NCBI GenBank assembly: GCA_051876355.1
Contig: JBJEHU010000025.1
Coordinates: 1 to 45,049, forward strand
Direction: 5' to 3'
Origin: Olsenella_L sp051876355
Lineage (GTDB): Bacteria > Actinomycetota > Coriobacteriia > Coriobacteriales > Atopobiaceae
DNA: 45,049 nucleotides
Shown here: piece after piece, positions 1 through 6,811 of the stretch
How the letters are laid out: the number at the start of each line of letters is the position of its first letter
How positions within the stretch are numbered: position 1 is the stretch's first letter
Notes under the pieces: model-generated
What the model was told of the DNA's origin: nothing
Seen by the model: only the letters and a program-made list of their open reading frames with translations
The model's database searches: none
Position numbers and translations under genes: made by a program

Positions 1-296
1 TCTATGCCAGATGCCCTTCCGAGAATCTTTATGCGCTCGTCAATGGATATGTTTCCGAAATCGGTTGCAGTAACGGCGAGGGTGAAGAACGCTGCGACCG
101 AAAGCGTCCCCCCATTGAAGCGCTGCCTGTCGAGCGCGAGGTAGGTACGGCTTGCGCCGCTCCGCTCATTCTGCATTGCATGAGCCTTGAGAAAGAATGA
201 GACGTCGCTGTTCCTCTTGCAGGAGAATCGCGAGAAAGATTTCCTGATGCTCGATCTGCTGATTCCGCAATCGAGCAGCTCGGAAAGCGCCCGCAC
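1..296 (-). CDS. GNAT-like protein, partial (runs off the left edge)
   Basis: Open frame of 98 codons read leftwards from a GTG at 294-296 and cut by the window edge. The segment FLKAHAMQNERSGASRTYLA, followed by a hydrophobic strand (FFTLAV), matches my memory of the N-terminal half of small GNAT-fold proteins that sit behind very short upstream genes in Gram-positives. In those proteins a linker of this kind leads into the first beta strands of the acetyl-CoA fold. The acetyl-CoA loop would lie outside the window, so activity cannot be judged. It starts 27 nt after the stop of the 52-residue gene and probably shares its promoter. No strong Shine-Dalgarno is visible, so translational coupling is possible. 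The assignment rests on pattern memory, not on an alignment. Confidence 0.55.
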   Translation of the reverse strand, partial: MRALSELLDCGISRSSIRKSFSRFSCKRNSDVSFFLKAHAMQNERSGASRTYLALDRQRFNGGTLSVAAFFTLAVTATDFGNISIDERIKILGRASGI

Positions 297-323
297 CTCT
301 TATTGCTGCGCTCATGCTGCGAG

Positions 324-482
324 CTACTTGTTGAACTTGGCAGGGTCGATTCCGCCAGTCACGATATGCAGCTTGCAGTCTTTCTGCTTCTTTGGTTGGC
401 GCGGCTGCTTGAATACCTCAGCCATCCGTTTTGCGCTCTTGCTTTCCAGGACCACAACCTGGCCGATGCTCGAGGTAGCCAT
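324..482 (-). CDS. 52-residue basic protein, putative antitoxin-like partner
   Basis: A short frame starts at an ATG (480-482) preceded by AGAGGGG at 8 nt spacing, an ideal ribosome binding site for this genome. It encodes 52 residues beginning MATSSIGQVVVLESKSAKRM and ending DPAKFNK. The N-terminus could form a strand plus helix; the middle is basic and rich in K, Q and P; there is no membrane segment. I do not recognise a family. Its own promoter, a dyad around that promoter, and the GNAT-like gene just downstream give the layout of an autoregulated toxin-antitoxin operon with the small protein first. The function is inferred from context only. It could also be an unrelated small regulator. 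Confidence 0.6.
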   Translation of the reverse strand: MATSSIGQVVVLESKSAKRMAEVFKQPRQPKKQKDCKLHIVTGGIDPAKFNK

Positions 483-516
483 ATGCCGCACCCCTCTCAT
501 TGACGTTGTTCATCAC

Positions 517-540
517 GCTGTGGCTGATTATACCCACAGC
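517..540. promoter_or_regulatory. Dyad operator overlapping the -10 box
   Basis: Perfect inverted repeat GCTGTGG-N10-CCACAGC (517-523 and 534-540). The 10-nt centre contains the TATAAT of the promoter for the 52-residue gene, so a protein bound here would block that promoter. The position suggests autorepression. Confidence 0.55.
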
Positions 541-553
541 CTTTCTGGAGCAA
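527..553 (-). promoter_or_regulatory. Promoter of the 52-residue/GNAT-like module
   Basis: On the minus strand TTGCTC (548-553) and a perfect TATAAT (527-532) are separated by 15 nt. The predicted start lies near 520, about 38 nt before the ATG at 482. The spacer is short for a sigma70-type promoter. Confidence 0.55.
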
Positions 554-604
554 TGCAGCAAGCATATGCATATTTAGTGTCTGAACTGGTGTTTTGCAAG
601 AAAA

Positions 605-617
605 CTGTCAGACGGGT
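605..617 (+). promoter_or_regulatory. Conserved 13-mer element, copy 1
   Basis: CTGTCAGACGGGT on the plus strand, followed 4 nt later by TATCTG. The same 13-mer precedes dnaX (12227-12239) and rpsF (35396-35408) on the minus strand. No convincing gene follows on the plus strand here, so this copy may drive a small RNA or be a relic. Confidence 0.4.
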
Positions 618-643
618 CCTGTATCTGGCTCTTGATCAATAAT

Positions 644-832
644 CTATTTTGCAATTGCTTGGTACTTAATTTCTCCAGAATCAGCCACACGCCGACTCTT
701 CGCATCCAGAAGCAGCCCCTGCCCGACAAACGGCCCATAGCGATACTGGCGTGCAGGTCCGCCGCTTCTCGCTATGCTCTTCCCCTTCCTGATCACCACA
801 TCCGCCAAACCAGTATTCAGAATGCATAGCAA
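644..832 (-). other. Short open frame, doubtful
   Basis: The 483-891 interval has no clear gene beyond the promoter elements described separately. The only frame of note is 62 codons on the minus strand starting at a TTG (830-832). Its C-terminal part (RYGPFVGQGLLLDAKSRRVA) has plausible composition, but it has no ribosome binding site and its start lies right after the hairpin at 834-865. It may be a gene remnant or noise. Confidence 0.15.
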
Positions 833-833
833 C

Positions 834-865
834 GGAGCCGCTATTCCTTTCAGAATAGCGGCTCC
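834..865 (-). terminator. Hairpin downstream of the S33 peptidase gene
   Basis: Perfect 13-bp stem (834-846 with 853-865) and a 6-nt loop, 26 nt after the stop of the S33 peptidase gene. No U tract follows on either strand, so it may act as a 3'-end stabiliser instead of a classic intrinsic terminator. Confidence 0.55.
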
Positions 866-891
866 CTACAACAATCAGGATAATCTGCTTC

Positions 892-2364
892 TCAGAGCAC
901 GTCCTTGAGATCTCCCCTGTCACCTGCCTCTGCCAGAAGATGGGCGAACACCTTGTCTCCGTGCAGCCCGTCATGCTCGAACTCGTTCGTGACCCAGGCA
1001 TGGGAAGCGCCTACACGGGAGAGCGTATCGAGCTGGAGTCCGGAGTCCACGTACCCATCGTCGAAGTAGACGGCAGCCTGGAGAGGCACGGTGTTCCGCG
1101 CGAGCTGCTCCTGGTCGTAGAGGCGTCCAAACTCCGTATCCTCCATAAGAAGGTCCATCGCTGGGCGGAATGGGATGAGGGCCGGATCCTCATCGAACAT
1201 CCAGGGAAACATTGCTTCGGCAAAGAGCATGAGAGGACGGGCTGAAGGGCCGAACTCAGGCCGCTTCGCTGCCTCCTGCTCTGCTGCCCACTCGATCGGA
1301 TGTGCCATCTTCCCGTCTGCATAGATGAACTCCTGGAGCGTCCAGTAGAGGGGATTCGAAGGCGAGGCCGTCATGTCCATGACTGAATGCCTGAAGCCGT
1401 CCGAGAGCTCCACCTTGGACGCGTCTCCGCCTGCAGCCGCAAGGGCGGCTTCTGCCGTGCCATCCCCTGCCACGAAGGCTGTGTCGAAGAGGTTGTGGAG
1501 GCGCTCAGGAGCTGGCTTCATGCCAAGCCCTGCTCCTATGAGCTGGAGGCGGCGCACGCTGAAGGGCGAGCCGTCAGGAAGCGTGACATCGCCTGCAGAG
1601 AGCCTGTCAGCGACAAGCGCGACCCTCTTCTCGTCTTCCGGATACCGCTCATAGAAGCCTTCCGTCTTCTTCTGCATGCGCGGGAACGTATGGGCGTAGA
1701 CCTCTGCCGCATCTGCCGGGATATGGGGGATGCCGCCGCACGTGAAGGCTGCTGCCACCCCTTCCGGGAAGGTCGACAGGTTTGCCATGGTCAGAAATCC
1801 TCCATAGCTCTGCCCGAGCGTCACCCACCTCTCGCCCCCGAACTCAGAAAGTCTCAGATATTCGAAGTCGCGGATGATGGAGTCAGCAAGGAAGCGCTTG
1901 AGATAGTCTGCCTGGCGGCGGGCAGGATCTGCACCCTCTGCTTTGGCCTCATCTCCGATACGCTTCATGACAGAACCCTCGACACGGGAGGAGCGGCCCG
2001 TGCCACGCTGGTCCGGAAGCACGATCCGGAAGTGCTTGATGGCCTCTGCCATCCACCCGTCCGTATAGGGATTCAAAGGCCTCGGCTCTGCTCCTCCCGG
2101 ACCGCCCTGGAGATAGACGATGAGCGGCAGATGCTCAGAGCCCTTCTCGGGGCTTCTGACGATGCGGTAGAAGAGCGAGATGGACTTGTCTGCAAAGGCA
2201 GGGTCGGGCGTCTCAGAGGCGCTCTCACGCGCCAGCACGGTCATGTCTTCCGTCTCCACGTCGGCAAGCTCCGCCGGCGTCCTGCCGCGCCAGTCGAGCG
2301 GCACCTCTATCGAATGGTCTTCCACGAAGAGCCCTGGCAGGCAGTACTCGCAAAGCTTGCTCAT
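892..2364 (-). CDS. Proline iminopeptidase-like alpha/beta hydrolase (peptidase family S33)
   Basis: A 490-residue cytoplasmic serine peptidase of the large prolyl aminopeptidase type, expected to remove N-terminal proline from peptides. Seen: oxyanion-hole motif LQGGPGG at about 85-91, DQRGTG at 118-123, the nucleophile elbow GQSYGG at 184-189 (Ser186), a C-terminal acid in the FDDGYVD stretch and a catalytic His in EHDGLH. The length fits the long actinobacterial S33 members, and no signal peptide is visible. The ATG at 2364 has AAGGG 7 nt upstream. It is monocistronic, between its own 3' hairpin and the metY terminator. Fold and peptidase type are fairly sure; the exact substrate is not. 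Confidence 0.85.
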   Translation of the reverse strand: MSKLCEYCLPGLFVEDHSIEVPLDWRGRTPAELADVETEDMTVLARESASETPDPAFADKSISLFYRIVRSPEKGSEHLPLIVYLQGGPGGAEPRPLNPYTDGWMAEAIKHFRIVLPDQRGTGRSSRVEGSVMKRIGDEAKAEGADPARRQADYLKRFLADSIIRDFEYLRLSEFGGERWVTLGQSYGGFLTMANLSTFPEGVAAAFTCGGIPHIPADAAEVYAHTFPRMQKKTEGFYERYPEDEKRVALVADRLSAGDVTLPDGSPFSVRRLQLIGAGLGMKPAPERLHNLFDTAFVAGDGTAEAALAAAGGDASKVELSDGFRHSVMDMTASPSNPLYWTLQEFIYADGKMAHPIEWAAEQEAAKRPEFGPSARPLMLFAEAMFPWMFDEDPALIPFRPAMDLLMEDTEFGRLYDQEQLARNTVPLQAAVYFDDGYVDSGLQLDTLSRVGASHAWVTNEFEHDGLHGDKVFAHLLAEAGDRGDLKDVL

Positions 2365-2440
2365 GGTCTATCCCTTCTCTGGTGCATCCTGCACCAGCAT
2401 CCGTTTCTGCTCCCCCATCATATCCCGTGCGAGCACAGAA

Positions 2441-2474
2441 AAGCCCCGCAGGCACGTAAGCACCTGCAGGGCTG
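2441..2474 (-). terminator. Terminator of metY
   Basis: On the minus strand an imperfect GC-rich stem with a short loop is followed by CTTTTC, 47 nt after the metY stop. Confidence 0.7.
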
Positions 2475-2520
2475 CCGAGTCAACGGGGAGGGAGAATCTG
2501 TGCTTGTACGTTCTGGCTGC

Positions 2521-3840
2521 TTACACGCGGGCAAGAGCCTGGTCGAGGTCGGCGATGATGTCGTCGACATCCTCGATGCCGACAGAGAGGCGGATGAGGT
2601 CCTCGGAGAGGTGTGCTGCCTTGAGCTGCTCAGGCGTGAGCTGGGAGTGGGTCGTGGAAGCCGGATGGATGATGAGGGACTTCGCGTCACCGACGTTCGC
2701 CAGGTGCGTGAAGAGCTTCACATTGTTCACGACAGAGAGTCCTGCCTCGCGGCCGCCCTTGACGCCGAAGACGACGACGCCGCCGAAGCCGTGCTTCAAG
2801 ATGCGGCTTGCCACCTCATGCGACGGGTCGTTCTCGAGCCCGGAGTAGCGGACCCAGGAGACCTTCGGATGGTGCTCGAGGAACTTGGCGACCGCAAGTG
2901 CATTGTCGCAGTGACGCTGGACACGCAGGGACAGCGTCTCGATGCCGATGCCGATGAGCTGGGCTGCATATGGGGAAAGGGTTGGGCCAAAGTCGCGGAG
3001 CTTGTTCGCAAGGACGCGGGTCGAGAACGGAGCAGCCGGTGCTGCATCTGCGAAGACGACGCCGTGGTAGGAAGGATCGGGTCCTGCGATGGTCGGGAAC
3101 TTGTCGGCCTGTGCCTTCCAGTCATACTTGCCGGTATCGATGACAGCACCGCCGAGCGTGGCACCGTGGCCGCCGATCCACTTCGTGAGGGACTCGATCA
3201 CGACAGCTGCGCCATCCTCTGCCGGACGATAGAGGTAGGGCGTCGCGAACGTGTTATCGACAAAGACAGGGACCGGAGACGGCAGGGAGTTTGCTGCCTC
3301 GACGATGGCGGGAACATCGGCGACATCGACGAGCGGGTTGCCGATCGTCTCGACGTACCAGAGCTTCGTGTTCTCCTTCGTGGCTGCAACGAAGCCGTCG
3401 ATATCGTTGTTCTCGACGAACGTCGTCTCGACGCCGAGGTCGCCGAGCGTGTGCAGGAAGATGTTCCACGTGCCGCCGTAGAGGGAGTCGGAAGCGACGA
3501 TGTGGTCGCCTGCACCCACGAGGTTCGTGAGGGCAAGGATCTCTGCGGCATGGCCGGAAGCCACAGCCACTGCGCCGGTGCCGCCCTCGATGGCAGCGAC
3601 ACGGGCTGCGACGGCGTCGGTCGTCGTGTTCGTAAGGCGGCCGTAGACGTTGCCCGGCTTCGTCAGAGCGAACTTTGCTGCGCCGTCAGCGGCGTCGTCG
3701 AACTGGAATGCAGCGGATGCGTAGATCGGGAGTGCTGCGGAGCCAGTCACTGGATCGGGTGCCCAGCCTGCGTGTACCTGAAGGGTGTCGAAGTGCTTCT
3801 CGGGGTCCTGTGCGAACGTGGGGTCGAGTTCGAATGCCAT
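2521..3840 (-). CDS. metY: O-acetylhomoserine aminocarboxypropyltransferase (O-acetylhomoserine sulfhydrylase)
   Basis: A 439-residue PLP enzyme of the Cys/Met metabolism family. It makes homocysteine from O-acetylhomoserine and sulfide, the direct sulfhydrylation route to methionine. Seen: LQVHAGW near the N-terminus, YGRLTNTT (66-73), VDNTFATP (194-201) and the PLP lysine in SLTKWIGGHG (Lys220). The length matches MetY and is longer than cystathionine gamma-synthase at about 380 residues. The ATG at 3840 is preceded by AAAGG at 9 nt. It sits alone behind a leader of roughly 200 nt with extensive secondary structure that can sequester the ribosome binding site. No other methionine gene is in the window. 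Confidence 0.93.
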   Translation of the reverse strand: MAFELDPTFAQDPEKHFDTLQVHAGWAPDPVTGSAALPIYASAAFQFDDAADGAAKFALTKPGNVYGRLTNTTTDAVAARVAAIEGGTGAVAVASGHAAEILALTNLVGAGDHIVASDSLYGGTWNIFLHTLGDLGVETTFVENNDIDGFVAATKENTKLWYVETIGNPLVDVADVPAIVEAANSLPSPVPVFVDNTFATPYLYRPAEDGAAVVIESLTKWIGGHGATLGGAVIDTGKYDWKAQADKFPTIAGPDPSYHGVVFADAAPAAPFSTRVLANKLRDFGPTLSPYAAQLIGIGIETLSLRVQRHCDNALAVAKFLEHHPKVSWVRYSGLENDPSHEVASRILKHGFGGVVVFGVKGGREAGLSVVNNVKLFTHLANVGDAKSLIIHPASTTHSQLTPEQLKAAHLSEDLIRLSVGIEDVDDIIADLDQALARV

Positions 3841-4001
3841 GATCTTGTGCCTTTCCTTGTGGCGCCGGAGCGCGTGTCTTTTTCTTCAGCGATACATCTG
3901 CGCCCGGTACCCTATGCCTTCGTCTGAAGGCACATCACAAGAGCCCGGGCCCCTGCATGCAGCGCATCCGATATGTCGTCGTCTTTTCCATGCGCTGCAT
4001 G
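3841..4001 (-). promoter_or_regulatory. Structured 5' leader of metY, riboswitch-like
   Basis: Read on the minus strand, the leader contains a 12-bp inverted repeat (3990-4001 with 3956-3967) and a GCCCGG/CCGGGC stem (3945-3950 with 3902-3907) that encloses a GAAGGCA/TGCCTTC hairpin (3926-3932 with 3915-3921). The segment TGTGCCTT (3934 down to 3927) overlaps that hairpin. It is also perfectly complementary to AAGGCACA (3853 down to 3846), which contains the metY Shine-Dalgarno. The two pairings exclude each other, as expected for a translation-level switch. I do not see the conserved core of SAM-I, SAM-IV or T-box RNAs. Ligand and class are unknown. Confidence 0.5.
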
Positions 4002-4058
4002 TTACAGCAAGGCATTCCCTAGCAAAGGCCTCGGAGTTATACCTGTATCCACCCCGTA

Positions 4059-4107
4059 GCTATCTCTAGAATAGATAGCCTGATTTATCTGCGCATATAT
4101 AGATAAA
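4059..4107. promoter_or_regulatory. Two TATCT/AGATA dyads upstream of the metY leader
   Basis: GCTATCT-N7-AGATAGC (4059-4079) and TTTATCT-N10-AGATAAA (4084-4107) form four half sites at 12-15 nt spacing, one helical turn or slightly more. They lie about 220-265 nt upstream of the metY start. An AT-rich island of this kind in a GC-rich genome is a likely operator and promoter region. The regulator is unknown. Confidence 0.5.
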
Positions 4108-4600
4108 AAGAGGCATTCAGACTCGAAAAACCGGTCCTTCGGGAGCCTCGGCCTCTGGGTCTCTCTGCCGGAAGAAGATCTTTCGTCCATACATGCTGCA
4201 CACACAGGAGCTTTCCAGCACAGAAGCCCGCACGTCCGCCAGAGGAGCGCCTCCGCATGCAACTCTTCAGGCCCATCGAGACGACCGCATGCCACGTTCT
4301 GGATCCGTGGGGACAGCAGATGCCTCCAGGCCTCACGCATCCAGGAAATCAGACAGGCCGATCCCTTCCCCACGGCACCAGCCTCCATGTTCGCAATGGC
4401 TCTGTCCATCTCTGCCGGCGTCCTGGCATCGATGCTGTCCCTGCATGCATCCTTGTCAGAGCCACTGCCGGAAGGCGCCTCCCGCTTCCCTGGTGCCATC
4501 TCTCCGTCCGTCATGGCGTCCATGATGCGCGCGTTTCCGTTTCTGCAGCACTTGCCCTGCTGAGAGCCAGGTCTCGGCTGCCCGCTACCTGCCCATAAGA
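4108..4600. other. Gene-poor interval between metY and rubrerythrin
   Basis: About 490 bp without a gene I can support. A minus-strand frame of up to 217 codons (4002-4655) spans it, but it has no recognisable domain or clear ribosome binding site, is unusually rich in Cys, Arg and Ser, and runs through the dyads and metY leader. I treat it as probably spurious. Its central part (around DARTPAEMDRAIANMEAG) is the only segment that looks protein-like. Confidence 0.3.
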
Positions 4601-4601
4601 A

Positions 4602-4635
4602 TGGTCCCGCACGCAGCCCAGTGCGCACGGGACCA
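4602..4635 (-). terminator. Terminator of rubrerythrin
   Basis: TGGTCCCG pairs with CGGGACCA and an inner CGC pairs with GCG. On the minus strand the stem is followed by the T-rich ATTCTTAT, about 48 nt after the rubrerythrin stop. Confidence 0.75.
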
Positions 4636-4682
4636 GAGCATCGCTCAGATATCATGCAGCCTGGAGGCTGCCCCCATCTGGA

Positions 4683-5228
4683 CTAGTAGTTGACGACTTC
4701 CTCCTGGAAGTAGGACTGCGGGTGGCCGCAGACCGGGCAGACCTTCGGAGCCTCAGGGCCGACATGGAGGTGTCCGCAGTTCAGGCACTTCCAGACCTTC
4801 ACGCCCGGACGGCTGAAGACGTCGCCTGCTGCGACATGCTCCTCGAGCTTGTTGTAGCGCTCCTCATGATGTTTCTCGATAGCGCCGACCATGCGGAACT
4901 TCGCGGCAATCTCCTTGAAGCCCTCTTCGTCGGCCTTCTCAGCGAAGCCCTTGTACATATCGGTCCACTCGTAGTGCTCGCCAGCTGCAGCATCCTTGAG
5001 GTTCGTGTCGGTGTCCGGCATAGCGCCGCCGTGCAGATACTTGAACCAGAGCTTTGCATGCTCATGCTCGTTGCCCGACGTCTCGGTGAAGATGTCGGAA
5101 ATCTGGACGTAGCCGTCCTTCTTTGCCTGGGAAGCATAGAACGAATACTTCACGCTTGCCTGGGACTCGCCGGCGAAGGCAGTCTCAAGATTCTTCTTTG
5201 TCTCGGAGTTCTCGAAATCGACAGCCAT
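4683..5228 (-). CDS. rbr: Rubrerythrin
   Basis: A 181-residue cytoplasmic non-haem iron peroxidase that reduces hydrogen peroxide in anaerobes using rubredoxin-type electron donors. Seen: an N-terminal ferritin-like four-helix domain with diiron ligands (GESQASVKY, GNEHEHAK, then EKHHEERY) and a C-terminal rubredoxin-like domain with two CxxC pairs (CLNCGH and CPVCGH). Domain order and length are those of classical rubrerythrin. The ATG at 5228 is chosen because AGAGGGG lies 7 nt upstream; a start 8 codons earlier lacks this. It is single with its own terminator. It fits an oxygen-sensitive lifestyle, as do the Rrf2 and MutY genes upstream. Confidence 0.95.
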   Translation of the reverse strand: MAVDFENSETKKNLETAFAGESQASVKYSFYASQAKKDGYVQISDIFTETSGNEHEHAKLWFKYLHGGAMPDTDTNLKDAAAGEHYEWTDMYKGFAEKADEEGFKEIAAKFRMVGAIEKHHEERYNKLEEHVAAGDVFSRPGVKVWKCLNCGHLHVGPEAPKVCPVCGHPQSYFQEEVVNY

Positions 5229-5307
5229 GGATAACCCCTCTCGGACGTGCATGCTTGTACCAGCCCCCTGCTGGCCCTCTCCACATGCTTATTGATTCTT
5301 ATACCCA

Positions 5308-6177
5308 TTAAGCTCGGTATCTTGCAAGAGTTTTTCGACAGAATCCTTCTTTTCTGAGCTCTTCGAGAATCGCCTCTGCCGCATCCTCGCTGACAGCAGG
5401 ACGGCCTTGGACCTCTTCCTGGGAAGAGAGTGCAGAGGCTGCCGCCGAGGCCGTGACGCCCTCCTCGCCGGCCGCGAGAACAAGCCTCAAGAGCGCTGCC
5501 CTTTTCTGGCGATGGGACCCAACGAATTTCGACTGCTTCGTATGGGAGGCAGAGCGCCTCGATGGGTTCGGTGCAGCCTTCTTGAGGTAGGCGCCAAAAT
5601 CGAGGAGGGCATAGTACCAGGTCCTCGGGTCGTCTTGGGGGTTCTCTGCCGTCTGGGGGCAGGACCGCTCGACGAGCGGAGCGATCGCCTTGTCCGGCAC
5701 GCCTGTGTCTTCCGGGAAGAGCTCATGCAGGAAGACCGTGCGCACATTCGTATCGAGATAGATGCCGGGAAGATCGAAGGCGAAGGCCCGGATGCCGGCA
5801 GCCGTCGTGGGACCGATGCCCGGAAGCGCTACAAGCGCTGAAGCATCCTGGGGGAAATATCCGAGCTCAGATATCCTTGCCGCTGCATCGTGGAGCGCAA
5901 GCGCACGTCTGTTGTAGCCCATGCCCTGCCACTCTTCGAGGACTAAAGAGGTGGGTGCCTGGGCAAGTGCCTCCACGTCCGGGAAGCGCTCGAGCCAGCG
6001 CTCCCAGCGGCCCAGGACACGGGCGACCTGCGTCTGCTGGAGCATGACTTCGGAGATCCATATCGCATAGGGGTCGCGCGTCTGCCTCCAGGGAAGATCG
6101 CGCCAGAGGATGCGTCCCTGCTCGAGCACGAGCTGCCGGAACGAGGCGAGCTCTGCGTCGGAGACGTCTTTGCGCAT
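5308..6177 (-). CDS. mutY: A/G-specific adenine glycosylase, Fe-S-free and without the Nudix-like C-terminal domain
   Basis: A 289-residue base-excision glycosylase expected to remove adenine opposite 8-oxoguanine. Seen: WISEVMLQQTQV with catalytic Glu43, WQGMGYNRRALALH, the helix-hairpin-helix ALPGIGPTTAAGI (117-129) and the catalytic Asp142 in YLDTNVRTV. After DFGAYLKK, where MutY normally has the four cysteines of its [4Fe-4S] cluster, there is a basic segment (NPSRRSASHTKQSKF) with no cysteine. The C-terminal 8-oxoG-recognition domain is replaced by about 60 residues that look like a small winged-helix-type tail. The start overlaps the stop of the Rrf2 gene by 4 nt (ATGA). Confidence 0.85.
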   Translation of the reverse strand: MRKDVSDAELASFRQLVLEQGRILWRDLPWRQTRDPYAIWISEVMLQQTQVARVLGRWERWLERFPDVEALAQAPTSLVLEEWQGMGYNRRALALHDAAARISELGYFPQDASALVALPGIGPTTAAGIRAFAFDLPGIYLDTNVRTVFLHELFPEDTGVPDKAIAPLVERSCPQTAENPQDDPRTWYYALLDFGAYLKKAAPNPSRRSASHTKQSKFVGSHRQKRAALLRLVLAAGEEGVTASAAASALSSQEEVQGRPAVSEDAAEAILEELRKEGFCRKTLARYRA

Positions 6178-6680
6178 CAGTCCTCTGCGCCCTTGCCGGC
6201 ATCCTTCTCGGCGCGGCTCTTCTCCATGAAGGCACCGAGCTCATCGACAAGCTGCTTCGTCTTCACGGGATTGGCGCCGAGCGCTGCCTCCTTGAGCGAG
6301 AACGAGGAGAGATAGGCCTCGAGGAGCGTCTGTGCGCCGCACCAGATGGGGTTGAAGGGGCAGAAGGGCTTCCTCGGGCAGGGCGTCTGGCCCTCGCCGC
6401 AGACATCGCAGGCCGTGAGCATCATGGGGCCCTGGACCGCCTGGACGATGTCCAGCAGCGTCACGCTGTCCGGATCGACGGCGAGGCTCATTCCGCCATG
6501 CGCGCCACGCGTGCTTGCGATGATGCCTGCCTCTGCCAGATCGTGCTGAATGGAGCGGGCGAAGGAATAGGGGATGCTGTTCTCTTCGGCAGCCGTCCTG
6601 ACCGACAGCACCGTATCGGGGTCGCGCACGAGCGCCGCCATCATCCGCAATGCGTAATCGGTCTTTCTCGAGATATCCAA
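6177..6680 (-). CDS. Rrf2-family transcriptional regulator with a cysteine-rich sensor loop
   Basis: A 167-residue DNA-binding protein of the IscR/NsrR/Rrf2 group. Seen: the typical N-terminus MDISRKTDYALRMM, a winged helix with the GAHGGMSLA wing, and a C-terminal cysteine cluster (CDVCGEGQTPCP, then CPFNPIWCGAQ) that could hold an Fe-S cluster sensing iron, oxygen or NO. The start is a TTG at 6680 because GGAGG lies 5 nt before it and the family N-terminus begins exactly there; longer starts (GTG 6692, ATG 6722) lack a good ribosome binding site. It is the first gene of a two-gene operon with mutY, linking the repair gene to redox control. Confidence 0.88.
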   Translation of the reverse strand: MDISRKTDYALRMMAALVRDPDTVLSVRTAAEENSIPYSFARSIQHDLAEAGIIASTRGAHGGMSLAVDPDSVTLLDIVQAVQGPMMLTACDVCGEGQTPCPRKPFCPFNPIWCGAQTLLEAYLSSFSLKEAALGANPVKTKQLVDELGAFMEKSRAEKDAGKGAED

Positions 6681-6811
6681 CGTGTCCTCCACGCATCCAA
6701 GCACCCAAATGTCACTGGTCATGAGGATAGCGATATTCGTGCGTCCTGTCCGCAATTGTCACAAATTGCGCAGCATCTTGCCATCACAGGCAGAAGATCC
6801 AGCAGACCCGG

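Noticed and set aside
1387..3927. 846-codon open frame on the plus strand
   Set aside because: It lies opposite the S33 peptidase and metY genes, both of which have full sets of family motifs. High GC opens antisense frames; the translation has no domain.
3841..4001. T-box or SAM-I riboswitch for metY
   Set aside because: GGTACCGGGCG resembles the T-box core only loosely, and the specifier loop and the SAM-I core were not found.
4002..4655. 217-codon frame on the minus strand between rubrerythrin and metY
   Set aside because: It has no recognised domain and runs through the dyads and the metY leader. The composition is odd (many Cys, Arg, Ser). Kept only as a note in the interval entry.
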